Shown in pieces: positions 54,652 through 62,765 of a stretch of 64,000 bases of DNA. Every line of letters starts with the position of its first letter. Position 1 is the stretch's first letter. The position numbers and the translations under genes were made by a program. Source of the DNA: Acidisoma silvae (lineage in GTDB: Bacteria; Pseudomonadota; Alphaproteobacteria; Acetobacterales; Acetobacteraceae); NCBI RefSeq assembly GCF_020618775.1, contig NZ_JAESVB010000003.1, positions 186,001 to 250,000 on the forward strand. Direction: 5' to 3'. The notes beneath the pieces are model-generated. The model saw only the letters and a list, made by a program, of their open reading frames with translations, searched no databases and was not told the origin of the DNA.

Positions 54652-54926
54652 TCGCGGCGGGCCAGCGCGTGCGCGTGCGGGATGACTGGCCGGAGACGCG
54701 CGGCCCCTGCCATATCCGCACGCCGCATTACCTGCGCGGCGCCACCGGCACCGTGCAGCGCCACTTAGGCGATTTTCCCAATCCCGAGGATCTCGCCTTC
54801 GGCCGCAAAGCAAGGCGCCTGTCGCTGTATCACGTCGTCTTCGACGCCTCTTCCCTATGGGGCGACGGCAAGCCGAAGGCCGAGATACTGGTCGAACTCT
54901 ACGAACCCTGGCTGGAGCCCGTGTGA
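54648..54926 (+). CDS. split nitrile hydratase/thiocyanate hydrolase, beta C-half subunit
   Basis: 92 residues equal to the SH3-like C-terminal half of nitrile hydratase beta: HIRTPHYLRGATG (from H22, with conserved R24 and R30), HLGDFPNPEDLAFG, LYHVVFDASSLWGDG and VELYEPWLEP. Thiocyanate hydrolase has this half as a separate subunit (ScnA). Stop and the next start overlap as TGATG. Confidence 0.85.
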   Translation: MIAAGQRVRVRDDWPETRGPCHIRTPHYLRGATGTVQRHLGDFPNPEDLAFGRKARRLSLYHVVFDASSLWGDGKPKAEILVELYEPWLEPV

Positions 54927-55531
54927 TGCAGACATCCGACGTCGATCATGACCGGCTTCTGACGGCACTCCGCTCCCTGCTCGCCGCCAAAGGCATTACG
55001 ACAGCGGCCGAAATCGCCGAGCGCATCACCATCACCGATGCCGCCACCCCGGCGCGCGGCGCCGCCATGGTGGCCAAAGCCTGGGTCGATCCCGAATTTC
55101 GTACCCTGATGCTGACGGACGGCGCGCGTGCGGCCGAGTCCCTCGGCATTCCCATGCGCGGCATGCCGCCACTCGGCGTATTGGAAAATACCCGCACGCA
55201 GCATCACCTTGTCGTCTGCACGCTGTGCAGTTGCTATCCGCGCGCCGTGCTGGGCTATCCGCCCTTCTGGTTCAAGTCGAACAGCTATCGCGCCCGCGCT
55301 GTGCGTGACCCGCGCCGCCTTCTGGCTGAATGGGGCACGGTCCTGGGCGATGATGTGGCACTGCGCGTCGTCGACAGCACGGCCGATTATCGCTGGATGG
55401 TGCTGCCCGTACGCCCCATGGGCACACGCGGCTGGTCTGAAGCGGCGCTCGCCGGCCTGGTGCGGGAAGGCGACATGATCGGCGTTACCACCCCCCAACT
55501 GCCGTCAGGTACTGCCACCCTCGCGAAGTGA
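54926..55531 (+). CDS. nitrile hydratase alpha/thiocyanate hydrolase gamma-like metal subunit
   Basis: 201 residues from ATG 54926. The metal claw is C98-T-L-C101-S-C103 in VVCTLCSCYPR; Thr after the first Cys is the cobalt-type signature (iron enzymes have Ser). Flanking LGYPPFWFKSNSYRARAVRD, RRLLAEWGT and VVDSTADYRWMVLPVRPMGT match the family. The two cysteines C101 and C103 would be oxidised to sulfinate and sulfenate. Gene order matches scnB-scnA-scnC. It hydrates nitriles or a related group such as thiocyanate. No maturation factor or cobalt transporter gene is adjacent. The 3' end overlaps the convergent LacI gene by 27 bases. Confidence 0.9.
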   Translation: MQTSDVDHDRLLTALRSLLAAKGITTAAEIAERITITDAATPARGAAMVAKAWVDPEFRTLMLTDGARAAESLGIPMRGMPPLGVLENTRTQHHLVVCTLCSCYPRAVLGYPPFWFKSNSYRARAVRDPRRLLAEWGTVLGDDVALRVVDSTADYRWMVLPVRPMGTRGWSEAALAGLVREGDMIGVTTPQLPSGTATLAK

Positions 55532-56545
55532 GAAACCCACATCGACCGTCGCCGCGCCACTGTCGCGTCCGTGGATGCGGGCCAGCAATTTGGTCGCCGC
55601 AATTTGGCCGATGCGCTGCCGGGGCGACATGATCGTCGTCAGCGACGGCTGCACCAGCGGACCAAGGCTAAGACCGTTGAAACCGGCAATGGCGATCCGC
55701 TTCGGTACGGCAATGCCTTCCCGCTGCGCGCGCAGAATGGCGCCGATTGCCAGATCATCATTGGCGAAAAAGATCGCATCCAGCTTCTTATCCATATCGA
55801 GCAGACGCATGAGCGCGTCACCGCCCAGTTCAACGCTTGATATCGCGTCCTGGCTGAAGGGAGGACGGCATAGCAGCCCGTGCCGCTTCAGACAGCGTTC
55901 CAGACCCTTGAAGCGCTGCGTGGCGCGGTAATCCGCCTTCAGGCGCGCCCCGACGAAAGCGATGTTGCGATAGCCGCGCGAGACGAGATGTTCGCCCATG
56001 GCGTCACCCGCCTTGTAATGGGACAGGCCGACATTCATGTCGATCGGCCTGGCGCCATATTCCATCACCTCCACCACCGGCCTGTGCCAGCTCCGCAGCA
56101 TGGCGCGCGTCCGCTCGGTATGGCGCAGCCCGGCGATGATCATGCCGGCAGGCGACCAGCCGAGCAGCGTATTGGCCAGCGCCTGCTCGCGCTCCAGATC
56201 GAATTGCGTATCACCCAGCAGCAGTTGGAAGCCGGCGGCATCCAGAACATCCTGCGCGCCCTGGATCACTTCCAGAAACACGATATTGCTGAGCGACGGC
56301 ACGATGATCGGCACGACGCGGCTTTTGGCGGAGGCGAGCGCGCCGGCCACCCGATTGGGCACATAGCCCAGCGCTTCAATGGCGACCGCCACCTTCTCCC
56401 GCAGGTTTTCGGACACGGCGTCCGGCGTGTTGATGACGCGGCTGACGGTAATGGGCGAAACGCCGGCGCGTTCCGCCACATGTTTCAGCGTGATCGTCGC
56501 AGGTGGAAGCTGTTTACGGCCGATACGGGCGGTTGACTTAGCCAT
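55505..56545 (-). CDS. LacI-family transcriptional regulator
   Basis: 346 residues. The helix-turn-helix is TITLKHVAERAGVSPITVSR (about 17-36) with the hinge helix PNRVAGALASAKS, then a periplasmic-binding-like effector domain. The sequence IVPSLSNIVFLEVIQGAQDV resembles GntR (gluconate)-type LacI members. It is encoded twelve bases after an SDR gene and converges on the nitrile-hydratase operon; a likely regulator of the surrounding catabolic genes. Confidence 0.93.
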   Translation of the reverse strand: MAKSTARIGRKQLPPATITLKHVAERAGVSPITVSRVINTPDAVSENLREKVAVAIEALGYVPNRVAGALASAKSRVVPIIVPSLSNIVFLEVIQGAQDVLDAAGFQLLLGDTQFDLEREQALANTLLGWSPAGMIIAGLRHTERTRAMLRSWHRPVVEVMEYGARPIDMNVGLSHYKAGDAMGEHLVSRGYRNIAFVGARLKADYRATQRFKGLERCLKRHGLLCRPPFSQDAISSVELGGDALMRLLDMDKKLDAIFFANDDLAIGAILRAQREGIAVPKRIAIAGFNGLSLGPLVQPSLTTIMSPRQRIGQIAATKLLARIHGRDSGAATVDVGFSLREGGST

Positions 56546-56557
56546 GATGGATCACGG

Positions 56558-57313
56558 TCAATAGGTCGCCCGCCCGCCGGAAACGTCAAAGACAGCCCCC
56601 GTGCTGAAGGACGCTTCCCGACTCGCCAGCCAGCAGACGAGGGACACGGCCTCCGCGATCTCCCCGAAGCGGCCGACCGGAATCTTGGACAGCATGAAAT
56701 CGATATGCACCTGGCTCATCTGGTCGAAAATCGCCGTGCGGATGGCTGCCGGGGTAACGCAATTGACGCGGATCTCGGTCTTGGCCAATTCCTTGCCGAG
56801 CGATTTCGTGAGCCCGATGACGGCTGCCTTCGAGGCGCTGTAAGCGGAGGCATTCGGGTTGCCTTCCTTACCGGCGATGGAGGCGATATTGACGATACGC
56901 CCATAGCCGCGCGTCGTCATGAACGGCACCACGGCCTTGTTGCAATAGAAAAGCCCGTTCAGATTGACGTCGATGACGCGTTTCCAGTCATCCACCGGAT
57001 AATCCGCCAGCGTCACATTCGGCCCCGTGATGCCGGCGCTGCACACCAGAATATCGATGCTGCCGAGATCGGCGGCCGTGGACTGCGCTGCCTTTGACAC
57101 CGCATCCGCATCGGCGATGTCGAGCGCCACAACATGGTCGGCGCCGATTTCGGCGCGGGCCGCGTCAAGCCGCGCGGCATCACGATCCCACAGGCTGACC
57201 CGCCCGCCCTCCTGCCGGATGCGCGCGGCAATGGCGAGGCCGATGCCGGCCGCGCCGCCGGTCACGACCGCGACCTGATCCTTGAACCGTCCCGGCACTG
57301 CTATGCTTGTCAT
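56558..57313 (-). CDS. SDR-family oxidoreductase
   Basis: 251 residues. Cofactor loop TGGAAGIGLAIA, SLWDRD after strand two (Asp, NAD-type), CSAGITGPN, NIASIAGKEGNPNASAYSAS plus K (catalytic Ser, Tyr, Lys) and FSTGAVFDVSGGRATY. Resembles sugar-acid or 3-oxoacyl dehydrogenases. Co-transcribed with the LacI gene that follows. Confidence 0.92.
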   Translation of the reverse strand: MTSIAVPGRFKDQVAVVTGGAAGIGLAIAARIRQEGGRVSLWDRDAARLDAARAEIGADHVVALDIADADAVSKAAQSTAADLGSIDILVCSAGITGPNVTLADYPVDDWKRVIDVNLNGLFYCNKAVVPFMTTRGYGRIVNIASIAGKEGNPNASAYSASKAAVIGLTKSLGKELAKTEIRVNCVTPAAIRTAIFDQMSQVHIDFMLSKIPVGRFGEIAEAVSLVCWLASREASFSTGAVFDVSGGRATY

Positions 57314-57384
57314 CCGGTCTCTCTCCCTCGGCAGCCGGAGAGGAAACGCCCCCGAACCGCGTCGTCGCTTTTTGTCTTATTGAA

Positions 57385-57396
57385 ACAAGATCTTGT
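57385..57396. promoter_or_regulatory. 12-bp palindrome upstream of the SDR-lacI operon
   Basis: ACAAGATCTTGT is a perfect palindrome, 72 bases before the SDR start. It could be the autoregulatory operator, although classic LacI operators have a central CG. Confidence 0.35.
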
Positions 57397-57437
57397 CGTT
57401 AATCTGTATAGATCAAGCGCCGTTACGCGCAACCGGG

Positions 57438-58430
57438 TCAGGGCGAGGCAGAACGGCCCGCGGGCGTCGCGCTCGCAACCGTTCTTTCGCCAAAAGCTTT
57501 GTCCAGAAAAATGAAGAAGGCGGGCCAGACGACGGCGCGGGCCGCATTATTGGTGCTTGCCGTGCCACCAAGACTGCCGAGGTCCACAAAATCGGGATTG
57601 GATAGTGCCGCCGGCAATATCGGTGGACCGAAAACCGCATGCCCCGCATGCGGGAAAGCGAAAATCTCCACCACATGGGTAAAATGCGCCGCCTTCAACT
57701 GGCGGGCGGCCATCGCTACCATGGGGCAGGACGGCCAGACAGCATCCCGCCCGCCGCAGACCATCATCACCGAACCGTCGATCTGCGCGAGGTCCATGAT
57801 GGCGTCGCGGTGCGCCGGCAAACCGTTCAGACCGGAGGCATAGCGGTCGAAGGTATCGCCAGGCTCACCGGTGGGATGGGGTAGATCCGGCAACGCACGG
57901 CCTTGCCAGGAAAAGCTGGAAGCGGGCTTCACCATGCCCCACGGCCCGATACCCTGCCAAACGATGCCCGATGGCACCGCCGCCACCACGGCACGCACAG
58001 CCGTGTCATGGGACGCGACGAGCAATGCCGCCTCGCCTCCGACCGATGTGCCGAGGATCGCAATGCGCGCGGGATCAATGCCAGGCTGCGCCTGCAACCA
58101 CTGCACCGCCCGCATAAAATATTCGACGGGAATCAGTTGCAGCGTGTCCGGCAAGGGGGACATACCGAAATAGGCCAGTTGCAGGGCGGCCATCCCGTGC
58201 TGCGCGATCAACCTTGCTTGGCGGGTGACAGCGGGATTGAGCCCGCCTTCCGACCCGCCGATAACCAAAACGGCCGGTATGGCGGTTTCAACACCGGATG
58301 GGCGGAAGAAATTGCCGACCAGGCCGTCTGCCGTCACCCGGCGTTCCGTCACTGCCGGTTCAGCCGCACAGGCCGAGACGGCCGGCAGAACGACGCAGGC
58401 GAAGCACAGGACAAAGAGGCGTTTCAGCAT
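57438..58430 (-). CDS. secreted alpha/beta hydrolase (BAAT/dienelactone-hydrolase-like)
   Basis: 330 residues. Signal peptide at 1-22 (MLKRLFVLCFACVVLPAVSA), possibly a lipoprotein because SACA resembles a lipobox. Alpha/beta-hydrolase core with VLVIGGSEGG (oxyanion region), nucleophile S129 in LGTSVGGEAALL, an acid in CGGRDAVWPS and His in PHAGHAVFG. Similar to the C-terminal domain of acyl-CoA thioesterase/BAAT enzymes. Substrate unknown; acts in the periplasm or at the envelope. Confidence 0.85.
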   Translation of the reverse strand: MLKRLFVLCFACVVLPAVSACAAEPAVTERRVTADGLVGNFFRPSGVETAIPAVLVIGGSEGGLNPAVTRQARLIAQHGMAALQLAYFGMSPLPDTLQLIPVEYFMRAVQWLQAQPGIDPARIAILGTSVGGEAALLVASHDTAVRAVVAAVPSGIVWQGIGPWGMVKPASSFSWQGRALPDLPHPTGEPGDTFDRYASGLNGLPAHRDAIMDLAQIDGSVMMVCGGRDAVWPSCPMVAMAARQLKAAHFTHVVEIFAFPHAGHAVFGPPILPAALSNPDFVDLGSLGGTASTNNAARAVVWPAFFIFLDKAFGERTVASATPAGRSASP

Positions 58431-58518
58431 GACGGTCTCTTGGCGGCCGTTTTTATCGCACCAGCCTTATCCGCGCAGGGCGACGCGACGCAAGAGCCGT
58501 CATGCCCGAAGGCTGGAC

Positions 58519-59400
58519 TTAGACGCTTTTGGCGTATTCCCCTTGGCCCTGGGCGTCGAGCGCCGCGAAATCCTCGTCGCTGAGATGGATCGAGGCGCCG
58601 GCGACATTCTCCGCCAGATGCGCGGTGCTGCCGGTGCCGGGGATCGGCAGCATGACCGGCGACCGCTTCAGCACCCAGGCAAGCGCCACCTGGCTGGGGC
58701 CTGTGCCAAGTTTTTCCGCAATCTTGGTGAGCACCGAACCGGGTTTTGCCAGATGGCCGGAGCCCAGCGGCGCCCAGGGGATGAAGCCGATACCCTTCTG
58801 CTCGCAATAATCCAGCACGGCCTCGCTTTTGCGGTTCACGAGGTTGTACTGGTTCTGCACGGTCACGACCGGAAAGTGTTTCTGCGCGGCCTCAATCTGC
58901 TCGACCGAAACCTCGCTCAACCCCACATGGCGGATCAGCCCTTCCGTCTGCATCGCGGCGATGACGCCGAACTGCTCCTCGGCCGGCACTTTCGCGTCGA
59001 TCCGGTGCAGCTGCCACAGGTCGATCTTCTCCAGCTTCAGGCGGCGCAGGCTCATCAGCACGCATTGGCGCAGATATTCCGGGCGCCCGACGGGCATCCA
59101 GATATCCGGGCCGTGGCGCGTGAGGCCGCCCTTGGTCGCGACCGTCAGGCCCTTATAGGGCGCCAGCACCTCGGCGATCAGCTCTTCGCTGACGAAGGGC
59201 CCGTAGCTATCGGCCGTATCGATGAAATCGATGCCATGGTCGCTGAGTGCCGCCAGCGCGCGCTTCGCTTCAGGGATATCGGTGGGCTGGTTCCAAATGC
59301 CCTTGCCTGTGATGCGCATGGCGCCGAAGCCGAGGCGCGTTACCTTCAGATCGCCGCCGATCGTGAACTGGCCGGCGTCGCGTGCATTGGCTGCTGCCAT
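58519..59400 (-). CDS. aldo/keto reductase
   Basis: 293 residues. TIM barrel with catalytic DTADSYGP (Asp and Tyr), Lys in VATKGGLT and His in LWQLHRID, then [12 protein letters not shown] and [15 protein letters not shown] for NADPH binding. It reduces aldehydes or ketones in the cytoplasm. Same strand as the hydratase gene upstream (66 bases away). Confidence 0.94.
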   Translation of the reverse strand: MAAANARDAGQFTIGGDLKVTRLGFGAMRITGKGIWNQPTDIPEAKRALAALSDHGIDFIDTADSYGPFVSEELIAEVLAPYKGLTVATKGGLTRHGPDIWMPVGRPEYLRQCVLMSLRRLKLEKIDLWQLHRIDAKVPAEEQFGVIAAMQTEGLIRHVGLSEVSVEQIEAAQKHFPVVTVQNQYNLVNRKSEAVLDYCEQKGIGFIPWAPLGSGHLAKPGSVLTKIAEKLGTGPSQVALAWVLKRSPVMLPIPGTGSTAHLAENVAGASIHLSDEDFAALDAQGQGEYAKSV

Positions 59401-59466
59401 TGTCTTCTCCTGCTGTCGGGTTCGAACGGAAAGTGGGAAGGATAGCAGCAGCCGTTAAGGCTAGGG

Positions 59467-60213
59467 TCAGGAGAAACGCACCGACACAGGGCTCTGTCCC
59501 GCAAATGTCACCTGCACACCGGCCCCGGTGGGGGCCGGCAGGCAGCCGGTCCAGGACCCGCAGGTTATGATCTGCCCGGCCTTGAGGCCACCAGCCCAGA
59601 CGGCACCCACATCCGCCAGCCAGACGATGAGGCGGATCATGTCGCCGCAAGGATTGCCGAGGCCAAGCTTAGGCTCCACGCCCTCGATTGCCTGCGTCAC
59701 AGTGAGATTGGGAAAATCCACGTCCTGCCAGCCTGGAACCGCGTCACCCACGATCAGCGCGCCATGACCGACGCTGTCCGCAAGCTTCATCGGGTTGGTC
59801 GCCGTCGCGTAATCGCGCAGGCGCCATTGCACGACTTCGATAACGGGATGGCAGCTCCAGATGGCAGCGATAATCTCGGCACGAGTATAAGGAAGCGGGC
59901 GCGGCGGCAGATCGGCCGCCAGCTTGAAGGCAATTTCGGATTCCACCAGACGGTCCGTGAAACGCGCGTCGAGCGTGGTGCCAGAGGGCAGAATGCCCGA
60001 TGCGGGCAGCGGCGCGCAGGAAGGCGCGGCCTCGGGGCCTGCTGCGCCAACCTTCCAGCCACCGATTTTGCCCAGGACTGCGGTGACATCGGCCTGCACG
60101 GCATAGCCCTTGGCCTCCGTCAGCGGCGTCTCGGCCTCCGTCAGGGCAATGGGCTCGCCCGATGCGCGCGCGGCCAATAACCGGTCCGCCAGGGCCTTGC
60201 TCTCGTATGTCAT
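59467..60213 (-). CDS. 2-keto-4-pentenoate hydratase/FAH-fold protein
   Basis: 248 residues from ATG 60213 (an upstream TTG is less likely). Features of the MhpD/HpaH hydratase group: IGGWKVGAAGPEA, VESEIAFKLAADLPP (acidic metal ligands), VIEVVQWRLRDY, ADSVGHGALIVGDAV, and GLKAGQIITCGSWTGCLPAP. Such enzymes add water to 2-oxopent-4-enoate in aromatic meta-cleavage pathways; no ring-cleavage genes are close, so the actual substrate is open. Confidence 0.88.
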   Translation of the reverse strand: MTYESKALADRLLAARASGEPIALTEAETPLTEAKGYAVQADVTAVLGKIGGWKVGAAGPEAAPSCAPLPASGILPSGTTLDARFTDRLVESEIAFKLAADLPPRPLPYTRAEIIAAIWSCHPVIEVVQWRLRDYATATNPMKLADSVGHGALIVGDAVPGWQDVDFPNLTVTQAIEGVEPKLGLGNPCGDMIRLIVWLADVGAVWAGGLKAGQIITCGSWTGCLPAPTGAGVQVTFAGQSPVSVRFS

Positions 60214-60373
60214 ACTGCACCGCAACAAAAGTTTATAAACATTAACTTAGCAGTTTCAAAGGCTTGGAGGGGCCTTTCGAAGTGAGGCCTGAATTCCGCA
60301 AGTTTAGAATTGCAATTCATGGTTAGAATAAGGCACCAGGGCGCAATTGAGGCAAAATTGTGTTGGAGCTGCC

Positions 60374-60979
60374 ATGTTTTGGCCCCGATTTGGACGCGCC
60401 TTGCGGAAAACGGCGCTGGTGACCGCCCTGCTGACGCTGCCGGCCGCCGCCGCGTCAGCCCAGACGATTGGCTACGGGTCTTCAGCTCAGGTCACCATCA
60501 GCACCGTCAAGGTCTATAAGGCGAAGCATGCCGATAGCCGCGCCCTGGCGCTGCTTGCAGCGCTGTCGGCCGAGGCGGGCATTCCCTTCTTTGCCAAGCC
60601 GCCCGCGAAACCGGTGACGGTTGCGGTGGCCCTCGTGCATCCGCAGGAAGCGCCCGACCCCGCGCTCTGCATCCGGGCCGGCGTCAGTGTTAATCCGGCC
60701 GTCATGGCCGGACCGCCGATGACCCTGGAACATGGTGTCGTCGGCTGCCCCACGGATACGGCCGGCATTCCTGTGGTGCTGGTGCAGGACCCGGCGCTGG
60801 CACCGCCCCCCACCAGCCGCTCAGGCCAATATGACGTCGATGTGACGATGCGCTATCGGCTGATGGAGCGTGATCGCGTCAAGCTGATCGCAAGCCTGAC
60901 CGAGCAAGGCCTTGCCTACAGCATGGACAGTGCGATTAGCGGCAATAATTTCCTGGCCGCTTTGACGATGGATTTTTGA
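60374..60979 (+). CDS. secreted protein of unknown function
   Basis: 201 residues from ATG 60374 with TTGGAG upstream. Clear Sec signal peptide (basic FGRALRK, then TALVTALLTLPAAAASAQ). The mature part is about 165 residues with two cysteines (CIRAG and VGCPTD) that could form a disulfide, and a C-terminal VTMRYRLMERDRVKLIASL. No family recognised. Confidence 0.75.
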   Translation: MFWPRFGRALRKTALVTALLTLPAAAASAQTIGYGSSAQVTISTVKVYKAKHADSRALALLAALSAEAGIPFFAKPPAKPVTVAVALVHPQEAPDPALCIRAGVSVNPAVMAGPPMTLEHGVVGCPTDTAGIPVVLVQDPALAPPPTSRSGQYDVDVTMRYRLMERDRVKLIASLTEQGLAYSMDSAISGNNFLAALTMDF

Positions 60980-61044
60980 GAACACGATTTCTGTTGCATC
61001 GGCGCGAAAGCGGGTGACAGACTGCGTTTAGTCGAAACCAACTG

Positions 61045-61059
61045 AAAGGAGGTGATCCA
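61045..61059 (+). promoter_or_regulatory. perfect anti-16S Shine-Dalgarno sequence
   Basis: AAAGGAGGTGATCC is the exact complement of the 14-base 3' tail of bacterial 16S rRNA (GGATCACCTCCTTT). AGGAGG is seven bases before the GTG at 61060. Confidence 0.75.
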
Positions 61060-61131
61060 GTGTCTCATTGTGTGATGCCGCAGGGTGTTATGACCTGGAT
61101 GATCGCCGCCGGAGTTTCCGCGGCCGTCTAA
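61060..61131 (+). CDS. 23-codon small ORF behind an extreme ribosome site
   Basis: GTG start at 61060, 23 codons, TAA at 61129. The peptide begins MSHCVMPQGVMTWMIAAG and ends VSAAV: a Cys/Met-rich head and a short hydrophobic tail. The ribosome-binding site matches 16S rRNA over 14 bases, and a strong terminator lies 42 bases after the stop, so the locus is a compact independent transcript. Either a real microprotein or an RNA that uses the 16S tail. No family recognised. Confidence 0.55.
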   Translation: MSHCVMPQGVMTWMIAAGVSAAV

Positions 61132-61173
61132 TTCCTCGTCCGGCCCCCTGAAAAGCGGCCGTCAACAATGCTG

Positions 61174-61214
61174 AAGGCCCAGGATGCGCGCGCGTCCTGG
61201 GCCTTCTTCTTTTA
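61174..61214 (+). terminator. intrinsic terminator after the small ORF
   Basis: AAGGCCCAGGA and TCCTGGGCCTT form an 11-base stem with loop TGCGCGCGCG, followed by CTTCTTTTA. It also lies 26 bases past the stop of the minus-strand sulfotransferase. Confidence 0.8.
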
Positions 61215-61239
61215 TACATGTTGCGTGAACAATTGCCTT

Positions 61240-62181
61240 TTACGGCACCCATCCGAAAATCGGAAAAGCCCAGCCTGTTTCCTGCAAAATCAGGTCGTTC
61301 ATCGCGGGGCTGAGCGTCGACCGCCAGTCGCCGACAATGCCTTTGCGCAGAAAAGACCCATTGGCGCTATCTCCCGCCGGTCTGCCGCCGGTCATTTTGT
61401 CGAACCGCGTGGCGGCCAGACAACCGCCCACGATAGCCGGCGTCGTTTCCAGTCCCAGAAAGCGAAAAATGCCCTCGACATGCGGCACCGGGTTCTGGTG
61501 CAACTGCTCATAGGTCACCATCCAGCATGATGACGGATCAACTTTCTGAAGGTTGAGCGTCACGCGCATCCCCTGATTGATCGACGATATCGCCGATTGG
61601 AAAAAGGCCAATTTTGTGCCTTCATCGGCATTTTTCCCATTTTTCCCTTGGAAAAAATGCCAGGCCGAGGTCAGGAGATCGCGGGGATCGCGCAGGATCG
61701 TGATCAGCTTGGCGCGCGGGAACAACTGCTTGAATGCCGGAAAGGCAAAAACGTTTTCCGGCGTCTTCTCGCCGTAAGCCAGGCAATCACGTCCGTCTGC
61801 CTGCTGATGAAGGGCCAGCAGTATCGCGCTGGCCGCCAGAAAACGGCTGTCGCCATCGCCAGGAAGCGGATAACCCTTGGTATGGCTGAAGATCTCGGCA
61901 TTTTTTGCCGCCAGCGATTTGCGGCGCGCAGCGATGACACCGTCAAACAGCGAGAAAATCTCCTTGGCGAAAAGCCCTTCGCCCCGGCAGGAGGCCTGCG
62001 GATGCTGGTCGATGATCTGCTGCAGCCATGTCGTGCCCGAACGGGGCGCACCGCCAACAAAAAATATTTGGCGCGTCGCGATCCGGCGCAATTCCTCGTT
62101 GATTTGAAACCAGTCTGTCACAGCGTTACGCGCTTCCCTCACCAAACTGTGATCATGCCTTAAACCCGTCAGCTTGACCAT
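61240..62181 (-). CDS. sulfotransferase family protein
   Basis: 313 residues. PAPS-binding 5'-phosphosulfate loop GGAPRSGTTWLQQIIDQHP and 3'-phosphate loop LRDPRDLLTSAWHFFQ mark a P-loop sulfotransferase. No membrane segment. It transfers sulfate from PAPS to a sugar, lipid or peptide acceptor. No glycan or nodulation-factor genes adjoin, so the acceptor is unknown; the nearby opgG-like gene raises the possibility of glucan or surface-polysaccharide modification, which is speculation. Confidence 0.9.
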   Translation of the reverse strand: MVKLTGLRHDHSLVREARNAVTDWFQINEELRRIATRQIFFVGGAPRSGTTWLQQIIDQHPQASCRGEGLFAKEIFSLFDGVIAARRKSLAAKNAEIFSHTKGYPLPGDGDSRFLAASAILLALHQQADGRDCLAYGEKTPENVFAFPAFKQLFPRAKLITILRDPRDLLTSAWHFFQGKNGKNADEGTKLAFFQSAISSINQGMRVTLNLQKVDPSSCWMVTYEQLHQNPVPHVEGIFRFLGLETTPAIVGGCLAATRFDKMTGGRPAGDSANGSFLRKGIVGDWRSTLSPAMNDLILQETGWAFPIFGWVP

Positions 62182-62250
62182 GCACCGGGCGCGTCAAACC
62201 CGACCCGTTCGTTGACCGCTATCGGCTCCAAATCTATCCTTCCCACCATG

Positions 62251-62658
62251 ATGAATATCGGTGAAGCCTCGGCGGCATCGGGCGTCTCAGCCAAGATGAT
62301 CCGCTATTATGAACGCGTGACCCTGATCGCGCCGGCCGGCCGCTCCGCCGCCGGCTATCGCCGCTATGGCGAGATGGATGTGCAGACGCTGCGATTCCTC
62401 AAACGGGCCCGCAATCTCGGCTTCTCCGTGCAGCAGATGCGTGACCTGCTTGCTCTATGGCGGGACGAAAGCCGCTCCAAGCCGGAAGTTCAGAAACTCG
62501 CCTTGTCTCATGCCGCCGCGCTTGAAGTGAAAGCCCGGGAGATCGCGGAAATCAGCGCGGCTTTGCGCTCCCTCGCCCATGCCTGTGAAACCAGCGATCG
62601 TCCGGGCTGCCCGATCATCGAGGAACTGGCCGACCAGGCAGGCCCCATCGCCGCCTGA
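62251..62658 (+). CDS. MerR-family regulator, CueR-like
   Basis: 135 residues from the second of two adjacent ATGs (62248 and 62251); family members start MNIGEAS. Helix-turn-helix IGEASAASGVSAKMIRYYER, coiled-coil dimer helix, and the metal loop ACETSDRPGCPI with two cysteines seven residues apart, as in the Cu(I)/Ag(I)/Au(I) sensor CueR. It should activate a copper exporter or oxidase gene by twisting a 19-bp-spacer promoter, but none is adjacent here. Confidence 0.9.
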   Translation: MNIGEASAASGVSAKMIRYYERVTLIAPAGRSAAGYRRYGEMDVQTLRFLKRARNLGFSVQQMRDLLALWRDESRSKPEVQKLALSHAAALEVKAREIAEISAALRSLAHACETSDRPGCPIIEELADQAGPIAA

Positions 62659-62765
62659 AACAAGGCCGCTCGTCGCCATAAACTGGCCATTCCCGGCCTT
62701 ACGCTTGCCATGCTGCATTGCGATACCACTTCCCGGCGGATGGTCTGACCGCGAAAGGATTGCTT

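Noticed and set aside
53263-54813. 516-codon open frame on the minus strand opposite the aldolase and nitrile-hydratase genes
   Set aside because: It is antisense to several well-supported genes, rich in His, Arg, Gln and Gly as expected of GC-rich shadow frames, and has no family features.
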